A DNA stretch of 64,000 bases, from assembly GCA_002702655.1 (NCBI GenBank), contig PABB01000080.1:62001-126000 (forward strand), in the 5' to 3' direction. Both the position numbers and the translations under genes were made by a program. Below, in pieces: positions 54,189 through 62,786 of the stretch. This stretch comes from Planctomycetaceae bacterium (GTDB taxonomy: Bacteria > Planctomycetota > Planctomycetia > Pirellulales > Lacipirellulaceae). The notes beneath the pieces were generated by a model. That model saw only the letters and a program-made list of their open reading frames with translations. It made no database searches and was not told where the DNA came from. Position 1 is the first letter of the stretch; each line of letters starts with the position of its first letter.

Positions 54189-54271
54189 CGGAGGGCAGGG
54201 GACTCGAACCCCCAACCCCTTGCGGGGCGCCTGATTTCGAGTCAGGTTGCTAGCCAATTCGCATACCCTCC
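54189..54271 (-). tRNA. tRNA-Ser (anticodon CGA)
   Basis: Read on the minus strand: acceptor GGAGGGT pairs with GCCCTCC, D-stem TGC/GCA, anticodon stem CCTGA/TCAGG around loop CTCGAAA (anticodon CGA, reading UCG), a long variable arm (CCCC/GGGG) typical of class II tRNAs, and a T-arm with GGTTCGAGTCC. The discriminator is G at 54189, as in serine tRNAs. CCA is not encoded. Confidence 0.95.
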
Positions 54272-54282
54272 GGGGACCTCGC

Positions 54283-54311
54283 AGTTTATCGGCTGGACCG
54301 CTGCTGGGCAA
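54283..54311 (-). promoter_or_regulatory. Promoter of tRNA-Ser
   Basis: On the minus strand TTGCCC (54311-54306), a 17-bp spacer and TAAACT (54288-54283) match a sigma-70 promoter. The -10 lies 11 bp before the tRNA 5' end. Confidence 0.55.
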
Positions 54312-54555
54312 TTGGCCGATTGCCGCGGCGAAGGCGACTTTTCGGGGCGGCGGCGGGGACCGATTCCGTCAGCTTTGCCTAATCGCGCCGCCCGCGCCCG
54401 GATTGCACCGGCCGTGCGCGGCGGACCAGATGCGCGGGTTCCGCGCCGTGTGAGCCATGTGCCGCGCGCCGCTGATGTTGTGCGGGTGCTAGCGGGCGCC
54501 CGCCGATATCTAGCAGCGTCCTGGTTCCCTCCCCACGAAGACCTGCGAGTTGCCC

Positions 54556-54846
54556 ATGCCCACGGAGAAAATGATCCGGATCGTCAGCCGCGGCCAGAAT
54601 GGCGAACTCCGCACCCGCGATTACCCCCACAGCGACGCCGTGCTGCGGATGCACACGCAAATCGGCGTCGATGACTGCAGCACCGATTTGAGCCTACGCG
54701 GAATGCCGGTGTTTCGCGGACTGATCGGCCCCATGCCCGAGGGCAAGGGCGTCGTCCGTTACGAAACGCCGGAGGTCTTCGAGTCGCTGACGAAGGAGTG
54801 GGGCGCGCCGACGCCCGGCCGGCGTCGGCGACGGGCACGCTCCTGA
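54556..54846 (+). CDS. Small conserved-looking protein of unknown function
   Basis: 96 aa from ATG 54556 (a TTG two codons upstream is possible). The sequence is hydrophilic with mixed strands (MIRIVSRGQNGELRTRDYPH, FRGLIGPMPEGKGVVRYETP) and a basic tail (GRRRRRARS). There are no membrane segments, and I recognise no family. A good terminator follows at 54886-54919, which supports a real transcription unit. The coding frame reads like a folded soluble protein, unlike the Arg-rich antisense frames. Confidence 0.5.
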   Translation: MPTEKMIRIVSRGQNGELRTRDYPHSDAVLRMHTQIGVDDCSTDLSLRGMPVFRGLIGPMPEGKGVVRYETPEVFESLTKEWGAPTPGRRRRRARS

Positions 54847-54885
54847 CCGGCCCGACTTGAAATCGCAGCAAGCGGGCCACAAACG

Positions 54886-54919
54886 AAAACGCCCCGGCGC
54901 ATCGCGTCGGGGCGTTTTT
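54886..54919. terminator. Bidirectional intrinsic terminator
   Basis: A stem of about 15 bp with one mismatch (AAAACGCCCCG-CGC / GCG-CGGGGCGTTTT) and a 3-nt loop, flanked by an A-tract on the left and T-tract on the right, lies between convergent genes (54846 stop and 55014 stop). It can work in both directions. Confidence 0.8.
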
Positions 54920-55013
54920 CTTTTGGCGAGGCTCAAGGGCGACCGTTTATCGCGGCGAAGTCCGGCTCACAACCGTTGCGGGCGAAGATTCAGCCTTCGA
55001 CAGCCTTGCGGTC

Positions 55014-55718
55014 TCACTGATACCGGGAGCCGCTGGGAGCTTGCCAGCCGGTGGCTTCGCGCGGCGGATCGCTCGGCATCGCCCGACCGCCGTAGGTCGT
55101 GTTGGGCTGAGCAGCCGTCCGGGCGACCGGCGCTGCAGGACGGGCGGCCAGCGTGGCCGACGGCCCGACGGACGTGGCGGGCGATGTCGTGGGCGATGTC
55201 GCCGCGGTGAGCGGCCGGGCGCCATCGGCGGCGGGCGCCGGGCCCATCGCCACGCGCTCGGTGATCTCCACCGGACGCACCGCATAGCGCGTCACGGGCG
55301 TCTGCACCGTCCGGGTTTCGGGCGCCCACGCGACGCGCGTCACCGGCATTGTGACTGTGGCCACCTGCTGTTGGTACGTCGTCACCGGCTCGTATTCGTA
55401 CGTGTAATACGGCGTGACGAACGGGTTCCACCGGCCGTGCAGCCGCGAGACCACCTGGTACTGCGTGACCGGGACGTTGTACACCTGCTGGAACTGCTGG
55501 TTCTCGGTCGTCACCTGCTGCCGGTAGGTCGTCTGCGTCTGCGACAGGTTTTCGGTGACCGGAACGGTGCGGTTGACCACGGTCCGCGTGACGCGAATCT
55601 GCTCGCCGTTGGGCCCTGTCTCGTAGGTCACTTCCTGCGCGGCGGCCGGGTGAGGACACACAGCGAGAGCCAACGCCGCTACTGCGGCGAACGTAGCAAT
55701 TCGTGCAAGGCCGGTCAT
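55014..55718 (-). CDS. Exported Val/Tyr/Gln-rich repeat protein, function unknown
   Basis: 234 aa from ATG 55718 with a purine-rich leader (GGGGGG upstream) and a signal peptide (IATFAAVAALALAVCPHPAA). The middle has imperfect beta repeats rich in V, T, Y and Q: RTVVNRTVPVTENLSQTQTT, YNVPVTQYQVVSRLHGRWNP, TYQQQVATVTMPVTRVAWA. The C-terminal third is Ala/Pro-rich and probably disordered. Similar YxxPVTxY proteins are common in planctomycetes without known function. An envelope or cell-surface location is likely. Confidence 0.7.
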   Translation of the reverse strand: MTGLARIATFAAVAALALAVCPHPAAAQEVTYETGPNGEQIRVTRTVVNRTVPVTENLSQTQTTYRQQVTTENQQFQQVYNVPVTQYQVVSRLHGRWNPFVTPYYTYEYEPVTTYQQQVATVTMPVTRVAWAPETRTVQTPVTRYAVRPVEITERVAMGPAPAADGARPLTAATSPTTSPATSVGPSATLAARPAAPVARTAAQPNTTYGGRAMPSDPPREATGWQAPSGSRYQ

Positions 55719-55983
55719 GAACGTCCCCCCGGACTGAACTTCTCTGGCGGGCTGCGGGCGCGCCAACTGTTCGCTCCCAGCGCGCAACGCGATGCGCATC
55801 GGGCCGACGGCGCCTTGGGAATTATCGGTACAATTGGCACGGCGGCATGAACGCGATCGCCGCGCCGCTCTCGCTAGCAAAGCGTGCGCTGGCGGGCCGC
55901 AACCAGGTCGCTAGCAGAGGCCCGCGTCGTGCGCTAAAATACGGCCAGTTGCTGAGCCACGCCGGCTCGGACAGGAGAAACTC

Positions 55984-56241
55984 ATGACACTGGTCACCAG
56001 CGAATTGCTGTCGATTTTGCAGTGCCCGGCCACTGGCGGACCGTTGGCCGAGGCCGACGCGGAGTTGATCCAGCGCATCAATGCGGCGATCGCCGGCGGG
56101 CAACTGGCGACCATTGGCGGCAACAAGCTGGAAAAGCCGCTGCAGGGCGGGCTGGTCGCGGCCGATCGCCTGTACCCGATTGTCGATGGCATCCCGATCA
56201 TGCTGCCCGACGAAGCGATCAACGTGGCCGAGTTGCCGTAA
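55984..56241 (+). CDS. Trm112-family (UPF0434) small protein
   Basis: 85 aa from ATG 55984, with AGGAGA upstream. It matches the Trm112/YcaR family: ELLSILQCPATGGPLAEAD at the N-terminus and LYPIVDGIPIMLPDEAI at the C-terminus. Only one cysteine is left of the usual four zinc ligands, as in many bacterial members. In eukaryotes and archaea Trm112 activates methyltransferases; the bacterial role is unknown. It lies 47 bp before the HIT gene on the same strand. Confidence 0.9.
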   Translation: MTLVTSELLSILQCPATGGPLAEADAELIQRINAAIAGGQLATIGGNKLEKPLQGGLVAADRLYPIVDGIPIMLPDEAINVAELP

Positions 56242-56288
56242 CAGCGACTGCGAAATCACTCGACGCCCCCCACGCCAGGCCCGCCGCC

Positions 56289-56630
56289 ATGTCGACCATC
56301 TTTCAGAAAATCATCGACCGCGAGATCCCGGCCGACATCGTTCACGAGGACGATGTCTGCTTGGCGTTCCGCGACGTGAACCCGCAGGCCCCCACGCATG
56401 TCTTGGTGATTCCCAAGCGGCCAATCGTGTCGCTGGAGACGCTGGCCGACGACGAAGCGGCGATCGTCGGCCACATGGCCCTGGTAATCCGCGACCTGGC
56501 GCGGCAGCTCGGATTGGCCGAGGGCGGCTACCGGGTCGTGGTCAATTGCGGCGCCGACGGCGGGCAGACCGTCGACCACCTGCACTACCACCTGCTGGGC
56601 GGCCGGCCGATGTCGTGGCCGCCAGGCTAG
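56289..56630 (+). CDS. HIT-family (histidine triad) nucleotide-binding protein
   Basis: 113 aa from ATG 56289. It is a HinT-type protein: IFQKIIDREIPADIVHEDD at the N-terminus, FRDVNPQAPTHVLVIPKRPI, and the triad HLHYHLLGGRP at the C-terminus, whose central His is the nucleophile for hydrolysis of purine nucleoside phosphoramidates. The length is typical, the protein is cytoplasmic, and all key residues are present. Confidence 0.95.
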   Translation: MSTIFQKIIDREIPADIVHEDDVCLAFRDVNPQAPTHVLVIPKRPIVSLETLADDEAAIVGHMALVIRDLARQLGLAEGGYRVVVNCGADGGQTVDHLHYHLLGGRPMSWPPG

Positions 56631-56672
56631 GTCACCCGCCAGCCGCGCTCGTACCGCGGGCCCGCCAGCCCG

Positions 56673-56701
56673 TTGTCAGCCGTGGCGCGAATCGATACCC
56701 T
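56673..56701 (+). promoter_or_regulatory. Promoter of tRNA-Arg
   Basis: TTGTCA (56673-56678), a 17-bp spacer and TACCCT (56696-56701) lie 21 bp before the tRNA 5' end. Confidence 0.5.
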
Positions 56702-56722
56702 AGAGGGCTGCTCGCTCACTAA

Positions 56723-56796
56723 GTCCCGGTGGCGCAATTGGATAGCGCGTCGGCCTCCGAAGCCGAAGGTTAGTGGTTCGAATCCACTCCGGGATA
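56723..56796 (+). tRNA. tRNA-Arg (anticodon CCG), integration site of the element to its right
   Basis: Cloverleaf: acceptor GTCCCGG pairs with CCGGGAT, anticodon stem TCGGC/GCCGA around loop CTCCGAA (anticodon CCG), T-arm GTGGTTCGAATCCAC, discriminator A at 56796. CCA is not encoded. A tyrosine integrase starts 150 bp downstream, so the 3' half is the likely attachment site. No second copy of the tRNA 3' end was seen in the window, so the far junction is outside. Confidence 0.95.
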
Positions 56797-56820
56797 CTGA
56801 CTTACGTCGACGCGAATCGG

Positions 56821-56844
56821 CCTGTCACAGTTCCTGTCACAGTT
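56821..56844. repeat. Tandem 12-bp direct repeat next to the attachment site
   Basis: CCTGTCACAGTT occurs twice in immediate tandem, 25 bp after the tRNA-Arg end. The position between att site and integrase suits arm-type integrase or excisionase binding sites; this is inference. Confidence 0.6.
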
Positions 56845-56850
56845 GCCGAT

Positions 56851-56887
56851 AAAAAAGGCCGCGAAGCAGCTGCCACTGCCCGCGGCC
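56851..56887 (-). terminator. Minus-strand intrinsic terminator at the element edge
   Basis: On the minus strand GGCCGCG (56887-56881) pairs with CGCGGCC (56863-56857) and is followed directly by six T (56856-56851). There is additional pairing in the loop (GCAG/CTGC). No minus-strand gene ends just upstream; it would stop transcripts running antisense through the integrase towards tRNA-Arg. Confidence 0.65.
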
Positions 56888-56945
56888 CAGCGAACCTTTC
56901 AGCTCGCCTTGGTGATTCGTAACGCCATTGCTGAGAGGTTTTTTT

Positions 56946-57947
56946 ATGTCGACCAAGTTTCCTAAGCCGTGGTACCGGCCCGCTCGGGGCGTCTGGTACG
57001 TGACTCTCGACGGCAAGCAGTACAACCTCGGCCCGAATGAAGACGAGGCCTTCGAGCAATACCATCGCCTCATGAGCTTGCCCCAGGAGCGGCGGCTCGC
57101 CGGCGAGACCGTGGCCGAAATCTTGGACGCCTTTCTGGAATGGTGTCAGGCCAACCGGGCTCCGCGGACCTACGAGTGGTACCGCGACCGCGCTCAGCAC
57201 TTTCTCGACTTCGCCCCCCGCGGGCTGCGGGTTGATCAACTCAAGCCGTATCACCTGCAGCGGTATATCGACGCCCAAACCTCCTGGGCTCCGGGCAACA
57301 AACGCAACGCCTGCCGAGCCGTCCAGCGTGCTCTGACCTGGGCCGTCAAGCAGGGTTACATCGAGCGCTCGCCCTTGGCCCACTTCGAAAAACCGCCTGC
57401 CGGCCGTCGCGATCAAATTGTGAGCGAAGCGGAATACGCCGCCCTACTGGCAGCCACGCGAGATCGGACGTTCCGTGACGTGCTCACCGTGGCGTGGGAA
57501 ACCGGTGCGCGGCCCCAGGAAGTCCTGCGGGTCGAAGCGCGACACGTAGACCTCCGCAATTCGCGCTGGGTGTTTCCTCCCGCTGAAGCCAAAGGCGGCA
57601 AGCTGCCGCGTGTCATCTACCTCAACCCGACTGCCCGGGCCATCACCCAACGGCTCATGAAGGCCCACCCGACCGGGCCGCTGTTTCGCAACACCCGTGG
57701 CCGGCCGTGGACGACGATGGCCGTCAAATGTCGCTTCGACACGATCAAGAAGAATTGCGGCGTTCGCTATTGTCTCTATTCGCTTCGACACACGTGGGCG
57801 ACAAACGCACTCCGCAAGGGCGTCGACCCGATCACGGTCTCCGTGCTTATGGGGCACTCGGACACGAACATGCTCGCCCGCACCTACGCCCACCTGACGC
57901 ACGATCCGGCTTACCTGCAGCAGGCCGCCGCGCGTGTTACTGCCTAA
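56946..57947 (+). CDS. Tyrosine recombinase/integrase of the integrated element
   Basis: 333 aa from ATG 56946, with GAGAGG upstream. The N-terminal SAM-like arm/core-binding domain (TVAEILDAFLEWCQANRAPR) is followed by the catalytic domain with R189 (TGARPQEVLRVE), the beta-hairpin lysine (EAKGGKLPRVIYL), R281-H282 in YSLRHTWAT, the GHSDTN histidine and nucleophile Y314 in RTYAHLTHD. All active-site residues are present, so the enzyme should be functional. It lies directly beside tRNA-Arg, the probable target, and its tail overlaps the convergent HTH gene by 11 bp. Confidence 0.93.
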   Translation: MSTKFPKPWYRPARGVWYVTLDGKQYNLGPNEDEAFEQYHRLMSLPQERRLAGETVAEILDAFLEWCQANRAPRTYEWYRDRAQHFLDFAPRGLRVDQLKPYHLQRYIDAQTSWAPGNKRNACRAVQRALTWAVKQGYIERSPLAHFEKPPAGRRDQIVSEAEYAALLAATRDRTFRDVLTVAWETGARPQEVLRVEARHVDLRNSRWVFPPAEAKGGKLPRVIYLNPTARAITQRLMKAHPTGPLFRNTRGRPWTTMAVKCRFDTIKKNCGVRYCLYSLRHTWATNALRKGVDPITVSVLMGHSDTNMLARTYAHLTHDPAYLQQAAARVTA

Positions 57948-58170
57948 GGTGCCGCAGCCGATGAGCCGAGCGGGCGGGCATCAGCGCTTGTCCGCTCGGC
58001 TCTTGTCTGCACGTCGCCACGTAGGCCACCAAATCGTTTTCGCTGATCCGGATTGCACCGCGCCCGCACCCGACCCGATGACAGGCCAGTTTGCCCTTCT
58101 CGATCAATTGATAAACGCACGTACCGCTCACTCGCAATCGTGCGGCGACTTCCTTAACTGTGAGCATCAT
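57937..58170 (-). CDS. Helix-turn-helix protein, probable excisionase
   Basis: 77 aa from ATG 58170; the next codon is also ATG. AAGGAGG lies just upstream. The domain is a MerR/AlpA-like winged HTH: LTVKEVAARLRVSGTCVYQL, IEKGKLACHRVGCGRGAIRI, SENDLVAYV. This is the HTH_17 pattern of excisionases and of element-control proteins. Its start overlaps the stop of the zinc-ribbon frame by 4 bp (ATGA), and its end overlaps the integrase end tail to tail. A role in excision or in control of the element is inferred. Confidence 0.8.
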   Translation of the reverse strand: MMLTVKEVAARLRVSGTCVYQLIEKGKLACHRVGCGRGAIRISENDLVAYVATCRQEPSGQALMPARSAHRLRHLRQ

Positions 58171-58398
58171 CGTTCGCGCTCCTCCTTGAATGTCGAATCG
58201 TCGAAGATGTCGTAGCCGTACCCCGCGCCGCCGCACCGGTCGAAGTTTTTGCAGACCCACATGCTCTCTTGGGCATCCCACCGGATCATCGACGAGGGAT
58301 ACGCCTCATCGCAACGTATGCAGCGAACGTCCCGCACCCCCGCCGGCCGCGTACGGATCGTTATAGTCGGCGTCGAACAGTTCCTTCCGTTTACTCAT
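58167..58398 (-). pseudogene. Small zinc-ribbon protein split by a frameshift at a G5 run
   Basis: A 30-aa frame starts at ATG 58398 behind a perfect AAGGAGGTC site and ends at 58306. A second frame (58337-58167, GTG start possible, 56 aa) encodes a zinc-ribbon-like sequence with CIRC, then C and C as C-x2-C-x19-C-x5-C (VRDVRCIRCDEAYPSSM, WVCKNFDRCGGAGYGYDIFD). The frames meet at five G (58341-58337). Removing one G joins them into a single protein of about 76 aa with a smooth junction (DPYAAGGVRDVRC). Options are a sequencing error, a real mutation, programmed frameshifting, or two coupled genes. The end overlaps the HTH start by ATGA. Confidence 0.65.
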
Positions 58399-59869
58399 GG
58401 TTGACCTCCTTACGCGGCCGACCCGTTCTCCGGCCGATTCCCAGTTCGACCGTTCGGCGGCTGACCTCCTTCGCCATGTCCCTATCGACGACTTCCTTGC
58501 GGATCGCTTCAAACGCCGCGTCGGTGAATTCGTCAGTCGCGAGACCTTTCGTCTCCGCTTCATCCAGCAAGATGCTCATGCCCTCGTGGATAAAGTCCTC
58601 GTTCGAGTCCACAGGCCGGTCCATTCTCGCAAGCGCTGACACCAGCACGCCCACAGCCTGCTTGATCAAATGCTCGGGCCTCGCAGCCGTCGTCGGCAGC
58701 GGCTCCAGCTCGGCCGGCTCGTTGCCGGCCCAGCTCTCAAACGCCGCTCGCACGGCGTTCCAGGCCGGCAGCGTCGCCGCCCTGTTGGCGTGCTTCGGGT
58801 CGATGGTCTCCTCGACCAGCCGGAACCAGTTTGCGGTCAACTCGGCGAGAATCCGTCCGCGCTTGGACCGCCAGTCGGCCCAGCTGTCGACCCCCAGGCG
58901 TTTCAGGGCCTCGCGTCTCAATTGGATTTCCACCCGCGTTGCGCATTTCGGCCAATCGCCCCAGCGTCGGGCGACCAAGGCCTCGATCTTGTCGTAATCC
59001 AACAGGACCTCGAGCACTTTGTCGTAGATCCTCATTCGGATATCGCCAGCGCCCACGTCGAAACCGGTAGAGCGGCGGCCGAACCGGTGCTCGCCGTGGC
59101 ACAACTCCGTGACGTGATCCCCGTTCTTTCGTGCTCGTGCGACGAATCGCCCCTCTCGGTATGGCCTGGAGAGCGTCTCCACATCAACGCCCGGCAGATC
59201 AGCCGCCGCGTCGACGCGCGTCAATTTCTCTCGCACCAGGCGGATATTGAGAGCCGCGAGGACGCGCAGCACCAGGCGGTAGACGTCATCGGCGCCGTCG
59301 CGCATCAGCTGCAGCGAGGTGGCCCGTGCAATCCCGTTGGGCAGAGTCTTGTGGACCTTGCCGCGATTCATCAGAAGCAGCACGAGCCCCGACTCGCCGA
59401 CCAATCTCCACCGGTACGCGATTCGTTTGCGTCCCTTGCCCGTGGTGGCGTGACCGCTTTGGACGATAAACCGTTCCCCGGCGAGGATCAGTTCGTCCTC
59501 GCCCTGGTTTCCCTTCTCGGCAGCGTCCCGCGCCTGGTCGAGGATTTGCGAGGTGTGGCCAAACGACTCGTGAGCCAGATACAGACTCAGTTCGAGCCAG
59601 TCTTCGCCGCCGGTCGTCAGATTGGTTTTAGAGGGGGGTGTGTTACTGGAAACACCCCTGTCGAACAGCGGAAGCTCCGCTACTGCGTCCTCGCCTGCGG
59701 CGTTCTCGGGGGAACCATCAGGCCCCAAGGTTCCCCTCGACCCCTCCTTCCCTTCTCCGTTCCGGGGGGTGTCGCCCGGGCCCAGGCCGGCTTGCGGCCC
59801 TTGGGCGGGCCGCTGCGCGGCCGGCCCCGGCGACATTGCGGGGTCAGATTGAGTATCTTTCGGAGACAT
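58391..59869 (-). CDS. Putative replication initiation protein (Rep_trans-like) of the element
   Basis: 492 aa from ATG 59869; ATG at residue 12 is an alternative. The first 75 residues are Gly/Pro-rich and look disordered. The core resembles replication initiator/relaxase-like proteins of mobile elements: WLELSLYLAHESFGHT, LTRVDAAADLPGVDVETL, RRSTGFDVGAGDIRMRIYDK, CATRVEIQLRREALKRLGVD. The GxxIRxRIYDK and TRVEIQLRRE patterns recall Rep_trans/MobT-type initiators, which nick a double-strand origin with a tyrosine; I cannot identify the catalytic Tyr with certainty (RIYDK is one candidate). Its stop overlaps the start of the zinc-ribbon gene by 8 bp, indicating one minus-strand operon. Confidence 0.55.
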   Translation of the reverse strand: MSPKDTQSDPAMSPGPAAQRPAQGPQAGLGPGDTPRNGEGKEGSRGTLGPDGSPENAAGEDAVAELPLFDRGVSSNTPPSKTNLTTGGEDWLELSLYLAHESFGHTSQILDQARDAAEKGNQGEDELILAGERFIVQSGHATTGKGRKRIAYRWRLVGESGLVLLLMNRGKVHKTLPNGIARATSLQLMRDGADDVYRLVLRVLAALNIRLVREKLTRVDAAADLPGVDVETLSRPYREGRFVARARKNGDHVTELCHGEHRFGRRSTGFDVGAGDIRMRIYDKVLEVLLDYDKIEALVARRWGDWPKCATRVEIQLRREALKRLGVDSWADWRSKRGRILAELTANWFRLVEETIDPKHANRAATLPAWNAVRAAFESWAGNEPAELEPLPTTAARPEHLIKQAVGVLVSALARMDRPVDSNEDFIHEGMSILLDEAETKGLATDEFTDAAFEAIRKEVVDRDMAKEVSRRTVELGIGRRTGRPRKEVNHE

Positions 59870-59914
59870 GCCCGAATGTTATGGTAGCCACGTCCACGGC
59901 GCATGGACATCGCC

Positions 59915-60871
59915 CTACCTTTTCATGTCCGCCACCACCGGCAGCAGCCAGAATCCCTTGGCCCGCTGCAGGCCCTTCGTGTGGGATTCAGGCGAGGCGG
60001 GCAGATCTGCGTCTCTCTGCAGGCCTTTCTGGACCTGCCCCACGGCGTCAAATAGCTCTCTGATATCGCCGCTCGTCACCTCGACATGCAATGCCTTGGC
60101 GATATCAATAATCAGGCGTCCTATGCGGAACTTAATCTGCTTGCGGGACAGTCGCCGCGTTGACCGTTGCAGAGCCTTTCCCACTCGGCGTTGTCGCCCT
60201 GCCTGGAGACTCGCAGGCCCGTCGTGGAGAAATCGCTGCATGCGATTGTGGTGAATGACTTGCTTGTCGAGTCCAACGAGCAAATCGAGAGCAGTGCGAT
60301 CAGGCCCAACCCAGCGGGTTGCGTCGCAAAGCACCTTCCCGGGCCAGCGCCCATGCAGAACCCAGCAGGGCAACGCAACCCGGAAGCAGAATTGCCCAAC
60401 GGAAGTCCTGCAGAGAGCCTCCCAGTCGATCTCGCCGAGAATGCCGTTGTCATTCGGAGAGCAAATGCCGTCGGCCGCCAGCCGCTTGCCGAGCTCGGCA
60501 AAACGTGTTGCATTGGCGTAAACGCCCTTGGGAGTCTGTCCGCAGAGTTCACGCAGCGTCGCCTCAACCACGACGCGCTCTGCCCGTGTACACCACGACA
60601 AGAACCGATAGGCGGATAGCAATCGGGCAACTCGCTGCGGATTCCAGCCCAGAGCGCACCCCAGATCAGCCAGGAAAGTCCGGTGGTTGCTGTAGTATTC
60701 GAGCCACCTTTCGCCGTCCCTCCTCTGTAACCGCGGCCGTCGGCCCGAGCCACTGCGCACCCATGTCAGCAACTCGCAGGTCGCTTCCGCGGCGAGGGCG
60801 GCATTGATGCCAAACGCGGCCAGCACCGACGGCTTCCCGGCGGCCCAGATTTCTAGAGGGTTAGCTTCCAT
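59915..60871 (-). CDS. Unrecognised protein of the integrated element
   Basis: 318 aa from ATG 60871, chosen because GGAGG lies five bases upstream. Mostly helical, basic and Cys-containing: WVRSGSGRRPRLQRRDGERW, LGWNPQRVARLLSAYRFLSW, GPDRTALDLLVGLDKQVIHH, RRLSRKQIKFRIGRLIIDIA. There is no signal peptide, membrane helix or known active-site motif. The basic middle and helical repeats would fit a nucleic-acid-binding protein. It precedes the Rep-like gene on the same strand with a 45-bp gap, so it is probably part of element replication or maintenance. Confidence 0.6.
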   Translation of the reverse strand: MEANPLEIWAAGKPSVLAAFGINAALAAEATCELLTWVRSGSGRRPRLQRRDGERWLEYYSNHRTFLADLGCALGWNPQRVARLLSAYRFLSWCTRAERVVVEATLRELCGQTPKGVYANATRFAELGKRLAADGICSPNDNGILGEIDWEALCRTSVGQFCFRVALPCWVLHGRWPGKVLCDATRWVGPDRTALDLLVGLDKQVIHHNRMQRFLHDGPASLQAGRQRRVGKALQRSTRRLSRKQIKFRIGRLIIDIAKALHVEVTSGDIRELFDAVGQVQKGLQRDADLPASPESHTKGLQRAKGFWLLPVVADMKR

Positions 60872-61106
60872 GCCGACCTCCGAGGGTCTGTAAATCTTAC
60901 GCAATCCATGTAATCCGGCGCCTCCCTAGCGGGGGATCGCGATCCGATCCTCCCAATCGGCGGAGCATCGTGTAGATTGGGTCGCGGCCGCCGCTGGCGC
61001 CGTTGTCGATACGACGCATTTCCCGTGCCGCAGCGACGCCGGCCCGGTGGCCAAGCAGCAGGCTACCAGGTCTCCTCCAGCCACACAGACAGACTCGACG
61101 CCCCAC

Positions 61107-62786
61107 ATGGCTGACGCATCTTCCAGCACCGACCTCGACTACGCCGACACCCTGTGGAAGGCGGCCGACGCGCTCCGCGGCCAGGTCGACGCGGCGGAGT
61201 ACAAGCACGTTGTCCTTGGGCTCCTCTTCCTCAAGTACATCTCCGATTCGTTCGAGACCCGTCGAGAGCAGTTGAAGGCCGAGCTGCAGGACGTGGGGAT
61301 ACCGCCCGAACAGCTCGAAACACTCCTGGAAAACCGCGACGAGTACACGGCTGAGCGCGTCTTCTGGGTCCCTCAGCAAGCCCGCTGGCAGAATCTCCAG
61401 GATCAGGCAACCCGCGCCGACATTGCCGTGCTCATCGACGACGCGATCCTCGCCGTCGAGCGAGACAACCCATCACTCAAGAACAAACTTCCCCGCGACT
61501 ATGCCCGCCGCGGCATTGCACCGGAGAAGATGAAGTCGCTCATCGACTTGATCGCCGACATCGGCTTCAAGGGCCCTCGCGAGCAGGCTCGCGACACGCT
61601 CGGCCGGGTCTACGAGTACTTTCTCGGCAAGTTCGCCCAGGCGGAAGGCAAGCTCGGCGGCGAGTTTTACACGCCCCGTTGCGTGGTCCGCGTCCTGGTC
61701 GAAATGCTCGAACCGTACGAGGGCCGCGTCTACGATCCGTGCTGTGGCTCCGGCGGCATGTTCGTTCAAAGCGAGCAATTCGTTGCGACCCACGGCGGCA
61801 ACACCCGGGCCATCTCGATCTATGGCCAGGAGTCGAACCCGACGACGTGGCGACTTGCCCACATGAACCTGGCGATCCACACCATCGAGGCCAACCTAGG
61901 ACCGCAGCCGGCCGACACGTTCCTCCGCGACCTGCACCCAGACCTGAAGGCGGACTACATTCTCGCCAATCCCCCGTTCAATGTGAGTGATTGGTCGGGA
62001 CAACTCCTGGAGAAGGACGTCCGCTGGCGGTTCGGCACGCCTCCCAGGGGGAACGCAAACTACGCCTGGATTCAACACTTCATCCACCACCTGGCGGTCC
62101 CCAACGGCCGCGGCGGCGGGATGGCCGGTTTTGTCATGGCGAACGGTTCGCTCAGCTCCAACACCGGCGGCGAGGGCGAGATTCGCCAGAAGATCGTCGA
62201 AGCGGACCTCGTCGATTGCATCGTCGCCTTGCCGGCCCAACTCTTCTACACGACTGGGATCCCGGTCTGTCTCTGGTTCCTTACCCGCGACAAGAGCGGC
62301 AAGAACGTCCGCGGCGGTGGCCGCAACCGCGCCGGCGAGACGCTGTTCATCGACGCCCGCAAGCTCGGGACGATGCAGACCCGCACGCTAAGGGTGCTGA
62401 CCGGCGGAGACAACGGCGCCACCACCGGCGGCGACGGCACGGGCGACCCGCTCCCCGCGAGTGACATTGGCCGGATCATCTATGCATACCGGCAATGGCG
62501 CGGCGAGCAGCCACCGTCTTGGTGGAACGTAGAGGAGCATGGCGCGTGGAAGTACGCCGACATCCCTGGGTTCGTGATGTCTTCGACCACCGCTCAGATC
62601 GAGAAACACAAATTCGTTCTTACTCCCGGTCGGTTCGTCGGCGCTGAGGAACCGGAGGACGACGGTGAACCGTTTGCCGAGAAGTTTCCACGGCTTATGG
62701 CTGAGTTGGAGCAGCAATTCGCCGAAGGCGAACAGTTGATCTCGGTCATTCGAGAACGCCTTGCGGAGGTCAGGCCGCATGGCTAA
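61107..62786 (+). CDS. hsdM: Type I restriction-modification system methylase subunit HsdM
   Basis: 559 aa from ATG 61107 (GTG 61047 would add 20 unusual residues). The N-terminal HsdM domain ([38 protein letters not shown]) is followed by the methylase domain with the SAM-binding motif [14 protein letters not shown], about residue 210, and catalytic NPPF ([15 protein letters not shown]), about residue 290, typical of N6-adenine methylases. [18 protein letters not shown] is conserved between them. It lies divergent from the unknown gene at 60871 with a 235-bp gap and overlaps hsdS by 8 bp. hsdR is not in the window and may follow to the right. Confidence 0.95.
   Translation: MADASSSTDLDYADTLWKAADALRGQVDAAEYKHVVLGLLFLKYISDSFETRREQLKAELQDVGIPPEQLETLLENRDEYTAERVFWVPQQARWQNLQDQATRADIAVLIDDAILAVERDNPSLKNKLPRDYARRGIAPEKMKSLIDLIADIGFKGPREQARDTLGRVYEYFLGKFAQAEGKLGGEFYTPRCVVRVLVEMLEPYEGRVYDPCCGSGGMFVQSEQFVATHGGNTRAISIYGQESNPTTWRLAHMNLAIHTIEANLGPQPADTFLRDLHPDLKADYILANPPFNVSDWSGQLLEKDVRWRFGTPPRGNANYAWIQHFIHHLAVPNGRGGGMAGFVMANGSLSSNTGGEGEIRQKIVEADLVDCIVALPAQLFYTTGIPVCLWFLTRDKSGKNVRGGGRNRAGETLFIDARKLGTMQTRTLRVLTGGDNGATTGGDGTGDPLPASDIGRIIYAYRQWRGEQPPSWWNVEEHGAWKYADIPGFVMSSTTAQIEKHKFVLTPGRFVGAEEPEDDGEPFAEKFPRLMAELEQQFAEGEQLISVIRERLAEVRPHG

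Noticed and set aside
56797..56945. Searched for a second copy of the tRNA-Arg 3' end as the right attachment site
   Set aside because: No repeat of GGTTCGAATCCACTCCGGG was seen downstream within the window.
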